From CAZHVS01 sp964536015 (lineage in GTDB: Bacteria > Bacteroidota > Ignavibacteria > Ignavibacteriales > Ignavibacteriaceae): DNA of 64,000 bases. Location of the stretch: the NCBI GenBank assembly GCA_964536015.1, contig CAZHVS010000009.1:91734-155733 (forward strand). Direction: 5' to 3'. Every line of letters begins with the position of its first letter. Position 1 is the first letter of the stretch. Shown one piece after another: positions 44,722 to 53,360 of the stretch. A program made the position numbers and the translations under genes. The notes under the pieces are model-generated. The model searched no databases, was not told where the DNA came from, and saw nothing but the letters and a program-made list of their open reading frames with translations.

Positions 44722-45165
44722 TCACTCTTTTTTTTCTAATCTAAAAGTTTTAATCAAACCTTGAATCAATTCTTCTTTTTCTTTTTCAGTTAAATTTGCC
44801 GATGAATGAAGAAGTGTATATGATTTAAGAGGCATTTCGTTTTTTCTTATTTCTTCAATCATTTCATCTGCATATAATTCCTTATCTTCAGAGATATTAT
44901 AATGTTTCCTTCCATCAATTACATCTTTTGATATTAACCAGGACGCTGGTGCGATTGCCGAATAAAAAGGCCACTTCGTTTCATTGCTATGACAGTCTGC
45001 ACACGCATTATAAAATAATTCTTTCGTACGTTCTGAGTCCCATTCAGTTTTTACTTTAATAGGTGGATTGCTTCTTTCAACAGTAAAAAATTGTAATCCT
45101 ATTAAAATCAAAATAGAGATTAGCAGGGTTAATTTTACACTTTTCTTTTTTAACAAATTAGGCAT
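44722..45165 (-). CDS. Membrane-anchored haem-binding domain protein
   Basis: A 147-residue protein with an N-terminal membrane helix and one CADCH haem motif near residue 55, followed by WPFYSAIAPASWLISKDVIDGRKHYNIS and a KNEMPLKSYTLLHSSANLT segment, which match the haem_bd family of cytochrome-like envelope proteins. Electron transfer on the periplasmic side is likely. The start MPNLLKKK is preferred; a longer frame of 19 more residues has no support. Divergent from the gene at 45276. Confidence 0.85.
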   Translation of the reverse strand: MPNLLKKKSVKLTLLISILILIGLQFFTVERSNPPIKVKTEWDSERTKELFYNACADCHSNETKWPFYSAIAPASWLISKDVIDGRKHYNISEDKELYADEMIEEIRKNEMPLKSYTLLHSSANLTEKEKEELIQGLIKTFRLEKKE

Positions 45166-45275
45166 AATTATTCTTTCAATATTAATAATTATGAAACCAT
45201 ATTCATGAAAAAATGGTTGCAATTAATAAAATAATTTTACGCGAAAAATAATCAGTAATAGTCTAAGGTGGTGTA

Positions 45276-45773
45276 ATGTTTATAAGAAAAAATCAAATTT
45301 ATTTTTTGAGTCTAATCATTTTTGCTTCAATTTTTGTTTACGCGAATAAAAACGGAAAATATGGTCGCACATTAAAAGATGGTAATAAAGGATGTTCATG
45401 TCATAATGAAATACGAAGCAATAATATAATAGTTAAAATAAGCGGACCTGTTCAATTAAAATCTGGACAAGTTGCAGAATATACTGTAACAATTACAGGC
45501 GGACCTATGAAAACAGGCGGAGTTAATATTTCATCTTCAGCTGGTTCGTTAAAACCAATAGATGGATTAACTTCAAGAAACCAAGAATTAATTCATTCAT
45601 CACCCAAAGTTGCATCAGGGAATAAAGTATCATTTATTTTTACTTTGACTGCTCCAACAGACGCAAATAGAGTAATAATTTATGCAACAGGAAACAGTAC
45701 AGATAATGATGGAACCAAGCGAAATGATTTTTGGAATTTTGCTGAGAATTTTGAAGTTACAATTAAAAAATAA
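45276..45773 (+). CDS. Secreted 'choice-of-anchor V'-type protein with CxCH motif
   Basis: A 165-residue secreted protein. A signal peptide is followed by KGCSCHN (residue 40), then a beta-sandwich domain (VQLKSGQVAEYTVTITGG, VIIYATGNSTDNDG) resembling choice-of-anchor V or Reeler-like domains. The C-S-C-H spacing is one residue shorter than the CxxCH haem motif; it may bind metal or be modified, not proved to bind haem. AAGGTGG precedes the ATG. Divergent from the haem-binding gene. Confidence 0.75.
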   Translation: MFIRKNQIYFLSLIIFASIFVYANKNGKYGRTLKDGNKGCSCHNEIRSNNIIVKISGPVQLKSGQVAEYTVTITGGPMKTGGVNISSSAGSLKPIDGLTSRNQELIHSSPKVASGNKVSFIFTLTAPTDANRVIIYATGNSTDNDGTKRNDFWNFAENFEVTIKK

Positions 45774-45864
45774 TTTGTAAAAATTTCGTTCTAATTCTGG
45801 TTTTATAGAATATATCTTTTCCCTAAGTTTACAAATAAAATAAATTACATAATTAGGAGCTCAC

Positions 45865-46374
45865 TTGATTAAACAATTATTTTTTGCATTTCTATTTTGT
45901 TCGGTATTATATGCTCAAAATGATATTGATTCAACTACTATAGCCAAAACTGGTTCTAAAATGCCGGAGTTTATTGTTAAATCGTTGGATGGTAAAAATC
46001 TGAACTCAAAAAATTTAAAAGGCAAAGTTGTTTTAATAAACTTTTGGGCTACCTGGTGCCCGCCTTGTAGAACTGAGTTGCCGCTGTTGCAGCAGGAAAT
46101 CTTCGATAAAATAAAAGATAAAAATTTCGTACTCCTTGCCATTTCAAGAGAAGAAAAACCAGATACTGTAAAATCTTTCATTAAGAAAAATTTTTATACT
46201 TTTCCTGTGTATGTCGATCCCGAGAGAAAAGTATATAACAAATTTGCTAAGAATTTTATTCCTAGAAATTTTGTAATTGGTAAAGACGGATATATAAAAT
46301 GGGTCACGGTTGGTTATGAAGAGAGTGATTTCAGAAAGATGACTGATTTTATAAAAAACGAATTGAAGAAGTAA
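45865..46374 (+). CDS. TlpA/ResA-like thiol-disulfide oxidoreductase
   Basis: A 169-residue exported thioredoxin-fold protein. A signal peptide ends LYA with Gln next; INFWATWCPPCRTELP holds the CPPC active site near residue 67, and PRNFVIGKDGYI the cis-Pro side. It likely reduces disulfides in the envelope, perhaps for cytochrome c maturation (inference from neighbours). The start is a TTG with a good AGGAG site. The thioesterase gene begins 5 bases after its stop. Confidence 0.9.
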   Translation: MIKQLFFAFLFCSVLYAQNDIDSTTIAKTGSKMPEFIVKSLDGKNLNSKNLKGKVVLINFWATWCPPCRTELPLLQQEIFDKIKDKNFVLLAISREEKPDTVKSFIKKNFYTFPVYVDPERKVYNKFAKNFIPRNFVIGKDGYIKWVTVGYEESDFRKMTDFIKNELKK

Positions 46375-46378
46375 AGTC

Positions 46379-47116
46379 ATGTCATCACATATTGTCTGTG
46401 AAGAAATAAAATCGTTTTATGTTGATATAAACAAATCTTTACGACCCGGAGCTTTATTTGGCTTTATGCAGCAAGCAGCTTATGAACATGCTGAAATTTT
46501 GAAGGTTGGATATTCTCATTTAAATGAAACAAAACAACTCTGGGTGTTATCAAGATTAATTACCGAAGTTAAACGATATCCTTTGTGGGGAGAAAAAATA
46601 AAAATAATTACTTGGCCAAAGGGATTAAGGGGATTATTTGCTTTAAGAGATTTTGAAATTCTAGATGCTAATGAATTTCCGATAATTAATGCTACAACAG
46701 CCTGGATAATAATTGATATTAAAACACGTCGACCTATACGAGATTTGGAAAAAGTTAAAGCTATTAATACTTATCCCAAATCAGTAATTGATGAATTTCC
46801 TGAAAAATTGGATAGCTTTGAAACAGAAATAAGCAGAAAATTTTCTGCAGATTATTCTTCAGTAGATTTAAATGGACATGTTAATAATACAAAATATGTT
46901 GAATGGATAACAGATTGCTTGTCTGAAGAACTTCACAAGAAGTGTTTTGTAAAAAAAATGCAGGTAAATTTCAATTTGGAAATGTACTGGGGAGAAGAAA
47001 TTGAGTTGTTCTATAAACAAATCGGGACTGATTCTTATGCGTTTAACGGATTGAATAAATCGAAAAATGCCAACACTTTTCAGGCTAAAGTCTGGTTAGG
47101 AAATTTTAATAATTGA
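46379..47116 (+). CDS. Acyl-ACP thioesterase
   Basis: A 245-residue double-hotdog thioesterase. The N-terminal hotdog includes FGFMQQAAYEHAEILKVGYSHL and WVLSRLITEVKRYPLWGEKI; the second carries DLNGHVNNTKYVEWITDCL, the Asn-His catalytic signature of FatA/FatB-type enzymes. It releases fatty acids from acyl carrier protein in the cytoplasm. Lies 5 bases after the thioredoxin gene. Confidence 0.9.
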   Translation: MSSHIVCEEIKSFYVDINKSLRPGALFGFMQQAAYEHAEILKVGYSHLNETKQLWVLSRLITEVKRYPLWGEKIKIITWPKGLRGLFALRDFEILDANEFPIINATTAWIIIDIKTRRPIRDLEKVKAINTYPKSVIDEFPEKLDSFETEISRKFSADYSSVDLNGHVNNTKYVEWITDCLSEELHKKCFVKKMQVNFNLEMYWGEEIELFYKQIGTDSYAFNGLNKSKNANTFQAKVWLGNFNN

Positions 47117-47159
47117 TTGATTGTTTATAAAAAACTTTTCATTCCTCAAAATTTTCTTA

Positions 47160-47187
47160 TTGACATAAAAAAATTAAGTTGTAAATT
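47160..47187 (+). promoter_or_regulatory. Sigma70-type promoter of ppk2
   Basis: TTGACA at 47160-47165 and TAAATT at 47182-47187 with a 16-base spacer, 30 bases upstream of the ppk2 ATG. The -35 box is a perfect match; the -10 is partial. Confidence 0.55.
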
Positions 47188-47216
47188 AATACAAACAATT
47201 TTTTATAGGTGTGGTT

Positions 47217-48098
47217 ATGTCTAAAAAAGATAAAAAGAAGAAGCAAAAATCGGAAGAAGAAAGCATTCTTGATCACGAATTCTCCCCCGCTGAAGAAGAA
47301 TCCCAGAACAATTCCAAATCCAAAAAACTGAAAAAAAAGTTTTATGAAAAAGAAATAAACAAGCTTGGTATTGAGCTTGTCAAATTACAGGAATGGGTTA
47401 AACTAAAAGGATTAAAGATTGTTGTCATCTTTGAAGGAAGAGATGCTGCTGGAAAAGGAGGAGTGATAAAAACAATTTCACAATTTATGAGTCCTCGAGT
47501 ATGTCGTGTTGTTGCTCTTGGCACTCCTACAGAAAAAGAGAAAACACAGTGGTATTTTCAGAGATATGTTCCAAATCTTCCATCGGCAGGTGAAATGGTG
47601 CTGTTTGATAGAAGCTGGTATAATCGCGCAGGAGTTGAAAGAGTAATGGGTTTTTGCACCGAGCAGGAATATCGTGAATTTCTTAGAAGTTGTCCAGAAT
47701 TCGAAAGAATGCTTATTCGTTCAGGAATAATTTTAATTAAGTACTGGTTCTCAGTAAGCAATGAAGAACAGGAAAGAAGATTTCAGGCTCGTATTGATGA
47801 TCCTACTAAGCACTGGAAATTGAGTCCGATGGATTTAGAATCTAGAGCAAGATGGGTTGAATATTCAAAAGCAAAAGATGAGATGTTTTCTTATACAGAT
47901 ATTAAACAAGCGCCGTGGTATGTTGTATGTGCTGATGATAAAAAACGGGCAAGACTGAATACAATTTCTCATTTGCTTAGTATGATTCCATATGAAGAAA
48001 TTAAAAGAGATAAAATAAAACTTCCTCCACGACAGGAAGACAAAGGTTATGTTCGTCCACCGATGACCGACCAGACTTTTGTCCCAGAGCTTTATTAA
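47217..48098 (+). CDS. ppk2: Polyphosphate kinase 2
   Basis: A 293-residue PPK2-family kinase that transfers phosphate between polyphosphate and nucleotides. Walker A is FEGRDAAGKGGVIK near residue 70; Walker B and lid are FDRSWYNRAGVERVMGF, and RWVEYSKAKDEM follows. Length and a single domain fit class I. Residues 1-45 form a Lys/Glu-rich extension. The ATG two codons after a GTG is chosen; TAGGTG precedes it. The gene ends at a bidirectional terminator. Confidence 0.94.
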   Translation: MSKKDKKKKQKSEEESILDHEFSPAEEESQNNSKSKKLKKKFYEKEINKLGIELVKLQEWVKLKGLKIVVIFEGRDAAGKGGVIKTISQFMSPRVCRVVALGTPTEKEKTQWYFQRYVPNLPSAGEMVLFDRSWYNRAGVERVMGFCTEQEYREFLRSCPEFERMLIRSGIILIKYWFSVSNEEQERRFQARIDDPTKHWKLSPMDLESRARWVEYSKAKDEMFSYTDIKQAPWYVVCADDKKRARLNTISHLLSMIPYEEIKRDKIKLPPRQEDKGYVRPPMTDQTFVPELY

Positions 48099-48115
48099 TG
48101 TTGTTTAATAATAAA

Positions 48116-48149
48116 AGAGGCTGTCAAAACTGACAGCCTCTCTTTTTTT
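48116..48149 (+). terminator. Bidirectional rho-independent terminator (ppk2/groEL)
   Basis: AGAGGCTGTCA at 48116 pairs perfectly over 11 bp with TGACAGCCTCT around an AAAC loop, followed by a T run on the plus strand and by TTTT on the minus strand. It serves ppk2 and the convergent groEL. Confidence 0.9.
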
Positions 48150-48165
48150 ACTATGGAATTGTCTA

Positions 48166-49800
48166 TTAATACATTCCGTCCATACCACCGTGAGGCATAG
48201 GAGGCATAGCTGGAGCTTCTTTTTCTTTCTTTTCGTAAACTACTGCTTCAGTGGTGATTAATAACGAAGCTACTGATGCAGCATTTTCAAGTGCTGTTCT
48301 TGTGACTTTTGTAGGATCAATTACACCTGATTTAACAAGGTTTTCATATTTTTCACTTGCAGCATTGAAACCGAAATCATCCTTACCTTCTTTAACTTTT
48401 TGCAATACAACAGAGCCTTCAAGACCTGCGTTGTTAACTATTTGTCTTAATGGTTCTTCAAGTGATTTTTTAATTATATCAATACCGACATTCTGATCGG
48501 CATTATCACCTTTAACTTTTTCAAGTGTATTAATTGCACGAATAAATGCAACACCGCCGCCTGGAACAATACCTTCCTGAACTGCAGCTCGGGTAGCGTG
48601 TAAAGCATCTTCAACGCGTGCTTTCTTTTCTTTCATTTCAACTTCAGTAGATGCACCAATTTTTAATACAGCAACTCCACCCGATAGTTTTGCAAGTCTT
48701 TCCTGTAATTTTTCTTTATCATAATCAGAAGTTGTTTTATCAATCTGGACTTTAATTTCATTAATTCTCTTTTTAATGTCATCAGCTTTTCCGATACCTT
48801 CAACAATAGTTGTGTTATCTTTGTCTATTGTTACTTTCTTTGCACGACCAAGGTATGAAAGTGTTGCATTCTCAAGTTTAAATCCTCTTTCTTCGGATAT
48901 AACTGTTCCTCCGGTAAGAATAGCGATATCTTCAAGCATAGCTTTTCTTCTATCGCCAAATCCAGGAGCTTTAACAGCAGCTACTTTCAATGTTCCTCTT
49001 AATTTATTTACAACTAAAGTAGCAAGAGCTTCACCTTCTAAATCTTCTGCAATAATAAATAAAGCTCGTCCCTGTTGAGCAACTTTTTCAAGCACAGGAA
49101 GTAAATCTTTCATTGCAGAGATTTTTTTATCGTGAATAAGAATATAAGGGTCTTCAAGAACTGCTTCCATAGTTTCTGCATCAGTAACAAAGTAAGGTGA
49201 AATATAACCGCGGTCAAATTGCATTCCTTCAACTACATCAAGAGTAGTTTCCATTGACTTTGCTTCTTCAACAGTAATAACACCATCTTTTCCAACCTTT
49301 TCCATTGCATCTGCAATAAGAGTTCCGATTGAACTATCGTTATTAGCAGATATGGAACCAACCTGTGCAATTTCGGTTCTTCCTTCAACATCTTTGCTTA
49401 TAGATTTTAGATAATCAACAACTTTACCAACTGCAAGGTCAATACCTCTTTTCAAATCCATTGGATTTGCACCAGCGGTAACATTTTTTAAGCCCTCTCT
49501 GTAAATTGCCTGTGCAAGAATTGTAGCAGTCGTTGTTCCATCACCAGCAACATCGCTAGTTTTAGAAGCAACTTCACGAACCATCTGTGCGCCCATATTT
49601 TCTACAGGATCTTCAAGTTCAATTTCTTTTGCTACAGAGACACCATCTTTTGTAACTGTGGGCGCTCCGAATTTCTTTTCAAGAATTACATTTCTTCCTT
49701 TAGGACCAAGTGTAACTTTTACTGCATTTGCTAATTTATCAACACCATTTTTTAATTTGGTGCGTGCTTCACTGTTATATTCAATTAATTTTGATGACAT
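48166..49800 (-). CDS. groEL: Chaperonin GroEL
   Basis: A 544-residue chaperonin subunit. KLANAVKVTLGPKGRNV, GAPTVTKDGVSVAKEI, the nucleotide motif VAGDGTTTATILAQ near residue 84, and late VPGGGVAFIRA are diagnostic. The C-terminal tail ends MPPMPHGGMDGMY, a shortened Gly/Met tail. It folds proteins in the cytoplasm with GroES, transcribed from the CIRCE-controlled promoter upstream. Confidence 0.98.
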   Translation of the reverse strand: MSSKLIEYNSEARTKLKNGVDKLANAVKVTLGPKGRNVILEKKFGAPTVTKDGVSVAKEIELEDPVENMGAQMVREVASKTSDVAGDGTTTATILAQAIYREGLKNVTAGANPMDLKRGIDLAVGKVVDYLKSISKDVEGRTEIAQVGSISANNDSSIGTLIADAMEKVGKDGVITVEEAKSMETTLDVVEGMQFDRGYISPYFVTDAETMEAVLEDPYILIHDKKISAMKDLLPVLEKVAQQGRALFIIAEDLEGEALATLVVNKLRGTLKVAAVKAPGFGDRRKAMLEDIAILTGGTVISEERGFKLENATLSYLGRAKKVTIDKDNTTIVEGIGKADDIKKRINEIKVQIDKTTSDYDKEKLQERLAKLSGGVAVLKIGASTEVEMKEKKARVEDALHATRAAVQEGIVPGGGVAFIRAINTLEKVKGDNADQNVGIDIIKKSLEEPLRQIVNNAGLEGSVVLQKVKEGKDDFGFNAASEKYENLVKSGVIDPTKVTRTALENAASVASLLITTEAVVYEKKEKEAPAMPPMPHGGMDGMY

Positions 49801-49812
49801 AGTATTTTCCTC

Positions 49813-50109
49813 CTACTTAACTATTGCAAAAATATCGCTTTCGCGCATTATTAAATAATCTTCTCCATCAACAGTAACTTCGGTTCCACTGTATTTTCCA
49901 TAAAGCACTTTATCTCCAACTTTTACTGTTAATGCAATTGTTTTTCCATCGTCTGATACTCTTCCAGGACCAGCGGCAACAACTGTTCCTTCAATTGGTT
50001 TTTCTTTTGCAGTATCAGGAAGGATAATTCCACCTTTTGTTTTTTCTTCAGCTTCTAGAGGTTTTACAATTACTCTGTCTGCTAAAGGACTTAAATTGAT
50101 TTTACTCAT
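49813..50109 (-). CDS. groES: Co-chaperonin GroES
   Basis: A 98-residue lid subunit: LSPLADRVIVKPLEAEEKTKGGIILPDTAKEKP, the mobile loop, then VKVGDKVLYGKYSGTEV and the YLIMRESDIFAIV end. It is the first gene of the operon; groEL starts 12 bases after its stop. Confidence 0.98.
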   Translation of the reverse strand: MSKINLSPLADRVIVKPLEAEEKTKGGIILPDTAKEKPIEGTVVAAGPGRVSDDGKTIALTVKVGDKVLYGKYSGTEVTVDGEDYLIMRESDIFAIVK

Positions 50110-50145
50110 ATTTGTTCTCCTTGATTTATTTTTTAATAAAATTTG

Positions 50146-50172
50146 TTAGCACTCTATAAAGTCGAGTGCTAA
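50146..50172 (-). promoter_or_regulatory. CIRCE operator for HrcA
   Basis: TTAGCACTC (50146-50154), a 9-base spacer and GAGTGCTAA (50164-50172) form the perfect 27-bp CIRCE element. In many bacteria the HrcA repressor binds here and releases on heat shock. It overlaps the start of transcription of groES-groEL. Confidence 0.97.
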
Positions 50173-50199
50173 AATATAAAAAATAGATTTAGTTGTCAA
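50171..50199 (-). promoter_or_regulatory. groES-groEL promoter
   Basis: On the minus strand, TTGACA (50194-50199) and TATTTT (50171-50176) are separated by exactly 17 bases, directly upstream of and overlapping the CIRCE element, so HrcA would block the start site. Confidence 0.8.
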
Positions 50200-50328
50200 G
50201 AGACTGCTTATGGGAAAAAAATAAATGTAACTTTAAAAAGAAAAATATTTTCTGAACAAATTATATCAGGAAGATTTTTCTCAAGTAAAATGAATTTTGT
50301 AATTTTGGGATGAACAAAAGAAGAAATT

Positions 50329-51432
50329 ATGATATTCGTACCCAGTTATGTAAAAAAACTGAAAACTTACAAAGCAGGAAAATCTATTGATGAATTAGCA
50401 CGCGAGAAAGGATTAAAGAAAATTGTTAAACTTGCTTCTAATGAAAATCCTTTAGGTCCTTCACCAAAGGCAATTGAAGCAATTAAAAATTCACTTTCCC
50501 AATTGCATCGTTATTCTGAGCCGGGATGCTTTACGTTAGTTAATGCTATAGGCAAAAAATTTTCTATTGAACCTTCAAGAATCTTTTGTGCTAGCGGCTC
50601 TGATGCGATAATTCAGTACATTATCAGTGCATTTTCTGAAACAAGAGATAAGTTAATATCTTCGGAAGGTACTTTTATCGGGTGGTACGTCAATACCAAT
50701 AAATTAGGTCGTGTACCAGTAAACTTACCAATGAATAATTATGCTTATGATTTGAATGCTATTTCAAAAGCAGTGAGTAATGATACAAAGATTGTATATC
50801 TTGCAAATCCAAACAATCCGACTGGTACCATGTTTTCTAAAAAGGATTTTGAAGAATTTGTTAAAGATATTCCTAGTTCAACTGTAGTAATTCTTGATGA
50901 AGCATATACTTTATATGCACAGGACAATCTAGATTATCCCAATGGATTGGATTATGATTTACCTAATTTATTGGTGTTGAGAACTTTGTCTAAAAGTTAT
51001 GGATTAGCAGGATTAAGATTAGGTTTTTGCTTTGGGCAAAAAGAATTAATTCAACAATTGTACAAAGTCCGGTTACCTTTTGAACCAAATTCGCTTTCTC
51101 AGGAAGCTGCTATTGCAGCGTTTGATGATGAAGAATTTTTAATCAAAACTGCAGAACTTAACAAAGTATCACTGAAAATGTTTCGACAGAAATTTGATAA
51201 GCTAGAAATTAAATACACAAATTCTTTTGCAAATTTCTTAATGCTAATTTTCGATAATGAGTTATTTGCTGCTAACTTTACCGAAGAGTGTATGAACAGG
51301 GGATTGATTCTACGACATGTAAATACATTTGGTATTCCAAATGGTGTAAGAATCAATAGCGGAACAATTGAAGAAACTGAATTTGCGTTACAGGTTATTG
51401 AAGAAGTATTTACTTCTATGAGAAAAAAATAA
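50329..51432 (+). CDS. hisC: Histidinol-phosphate/aromatic aminotransferase
   Basis: A 367-residue PLP fold-type I transaminase. KLASNENPLGPSPKA near residue 36, YLANPNNPTGTMF, LDEAYTLYA and the PLP lysine in RTLSKSYGLAGLRLGF near residue 218 are the HisC pattern; RINSGTIEE is near the end. No other his genes are adjacent, so it may also or instead serve aromatic amino acids. Stands alone after the groES promoter. Confidence 0.85.
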   Translation: MIFVPSYVKKLKTYKAGKSIDELAREKGLKKIVKLASNENPLGPSPKAIEAIKNSLSQLHRYSEPGCFTLVNAIGKKFSIEPSRIFCASGSDAIIQYIISAFSETRDKLISSEGTFIGWYVNTNKLGRVPVNLPMNNYAYDLNAISKAVSNDTKIVYLANPNNPTGTMFSKKDFEEFVKDIPSSTVVILDEAYTLYAQDNLDYPNGLDYDLPNLLVLRTLSKSYGLAGLRLGFCFGQKELIQQLYKVRLPFEPNSLSQEAAIAAFDDEEFLIKTAELNKVSLKMFRQKFDKLEIKYTNSFANFLMLIFDNELFAANFTEECMNRGLILRHVNTFGIPNGVRINSGTIEETEFALQVIEEVFTSMRKK

Positions 51433-51441
51433 TACAATTTT

Positions 51442-52113
51442 TTAGTTTACAATTTTTCCATCTTTCATTTCAAAGACAACGTCAGCAAGTTTCATTAAAT
51501 CTTTATTGTGTGTAACAATAAGTAAAGATTTTCCGTACTCATCTCTTAATTTTACAAAAAGATTATTAAGTATTTCAGCATTTACAGTATCAAGATTCCC
51601 CGTAGGTTCATCAGCAAGAATAAGCGGAGGGTCATTCGCTAATGCTCTTGCAACAGCAACTCGCTGCTGCTCTCCACCTGATAATTCTGCTGGTTTGTGA
51701 GTTGCCCTTCCGGTTAGTCCTATTAATTCCAGCAATTCATTAGAATGTTTTATCGCTTCCTTATAGGAAATGCCTTTTATCATTTGCGGGATTGCAATGT
51801 TTTCTGCAGATGTAAATTCTGGTAATAAATGATGGAACTGAAAAACAAAACCAATATTCTTATTTAAAAATTTTGCTCTTCTGTCATCACTTAATTTAAA
51901 AAGATTTATGTCATTAATTATAATATTACCGGAAGTTGGTTTGTCGAGTCCGCCAACAAGATGAAGCAAAGTGCTTTTACCCGCACCTGATGCACCCACA
52001 ATTACAGAAATTTTATTAGTCTCAGTTGTCAATGATACATCTTTAAGAACATCAAGAGTAACTTTATTAACAGTGTTAAAAGATTTGTGAATGTTTTCAA
52101 CTTTAATAATCAT
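51442..52113 (-). CDS. lolD: LolD-like ABC transporter ATPase
   Basis: A 223-residue ABC ATPase with Walker A VGASGAGKSTLLHL, Q loop FVFQFHHLLPEFT, signature LSGGEQQRVAVARAL and Walker B LILADEPTGNLD. The MacB/LolD subfamily call rests on this and on its two FtsX-type permease partners upstream. It probably powers lipoprotein release from the inner membrane. AGGAAA before the ATG at 52113 fixes the start; an upstream frame extension is not coding. Confidence 0.88.
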   Translation of the reverse strand: MIIKVENIHKSFNTVNKVTLDVLKDVSLTTETNKISVIVGASGAGKSTLLHLVGGLDKPTSGNIIINDINLFKLSDDRRAKFLNKNIGFVFQFHHLLPEFTSAENIAIPQMIKGISYKEAIKHSNELLELIGLTGRATHKPAELSGGEQQRVAVARALANDPPLILADEPTGNLDTVNAEILNNLFVKLRDEYGKSLLIVTHNKDLMKLADVVFEMKDGKIVN

Positions 52114-52127
52114 AGTTTTCCTGAAAT

Positions 52128-53360
52128 TTATTCCCACTTAATAGCATCTATTGGATTAATTTTAGAAGCTCTTTTTGCCGGGTAAATAGCTGCAACAAAT
52201 GAAAGAGAAATTGATGCAAATCCTACAGCAATAAAGTCCCAGACTTGCAAAGTCATTGGCATCGCATTAATTCTATATTGGGTGGGGTCTAAAGGATAAA
52301 TATTATATGTTGTTTGTAGCCAGTAAACAAAGAGCCCTAAAGCAAAGCCAGCAACCGTGCCAATTAATCCGACAAGGAGTCCTTGTAAAATAAATATTTT
52401 AGAAATATTTCTATCATTCATTCCCATCGCCTGCAACACTCCAATATCGCGTTTTTTTTCAACAACTGACATTGTTAAAGAACCAAGAATATTAAACACA
52501 GCAACAGCGATAATCAAAGATAAAATCAGGTATGCAACCCACCGCTCAATCTTCATCATTGAATAAAGCTCTTTATGAAAGTCATACCACGTATCAATGC
52601 TAAATTCTTCGGGATTTATTTTTTCAGACAACATTTCTTTAATCTTTTCTGAAGAGTTTATATCATCAAGTCGAATTTCAAATCCCTGGTAATTATCCTT
52701 GTATCCAAGTACCCTTTGAGCAGTATTTAATGATGTGAACATATAATTGCCATCATATTCGCTATTGTTAGATGAGTAGATTCCACTGACAACAAATTTT
52801 TGTGAAATCGGAAATGACAAATTGATAATCGATTTTTCAATTCCAGCCGGAGCAACTATAATTATTGTATCTCCAATAATTGTTTGCATCTTGTCAGCAA
52901 GTAAAATTCCAATAATTATTTTCGGAGTAGCTTCATTATCGTATAAATCATAAGTGCCGGCAATTATATCATTTTTAATTCCATAAACGTTTTTACTTTC
53001 ATCGGCAAGAATTCCTTTTAGATTGACCACCTGTGTGAATTTACTTTGAATAGCTAAAACTTTTCCAGAGACAAAAGGTGTATAAGCAGAAACTTTTTTT
53101 TCCTGTTTCAGAAGCTCTTCTACTTTAGGTAAAGAATAGTAAGCTGATTCGGTTTTTGTTTCTATTCTTAAATGTGGATCGAATCCAATTAAAAAAGATT
53201 TTACTAGATCTCCAAATCCATTAAATACAGATAGTACTACTATTAAAGCCCCAACTCCGGTTGAAATTCCAAAAATCGACAGGTAAGAAATTATTGTTAT
53301 AAAATTTAATTTATGCTTTGCTAATAAATATCTTTTAGAGATAAGCGTTTCAATCTTCAT
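52128..53360 (-). CDS. LolC/E-like lipoprotein exporter permease
   Basis: A 410-residue FtsX/MacB-type permease: an N-terminal helix (IISYLSIFGISTGVGALIVVLSVFNGF), a periplasmic domain of about 200 residues and three C-terminal helices with KKRDIGVLQAMGMNDRNI, a coupling-loop pattern. The start ATG overlaps the upstream permease stop by one base (TAATG), so translation is coupled. With the paired permease and LolD it would form a LolCDE-type exporter. Confidence 0.87.
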   Translation of the reverse strand: MKIETLISKRYLLAKHKLNFITIISYLSIFGISTGVGALIVVLSVFNGFGDLVKSFLIGFDPHLRIETKTESAYYSLPKVEELLKQEKKVSAYTPFVSGKVLAIQSKFTQVVNLKGILADESKNVYGIKNDIIAGTYDLYDNEATPKIIIGILLADKMQTIIGDTIIIVAPAGIEKSIINLSFPISQKFVVSGIYSSNNSEYDGNYMFTSLNTAQRVLGYKDNYQGFEIRLDDINSSEKIKEMLSEKINPEEFSIDTWYDFHKELYSMMKIERWVAYLILSLIIAVAVFNILGSLTMSVVEKKRDIGVLQAMGMNDRNISKIFILQGLLVGLIGTVAGFALGLFVYWLQTTYNIYPLDPTQYRINAMPMTLQVWDFIAVGFASISLSFVAAIYPAKRASKINPIDAIKWE

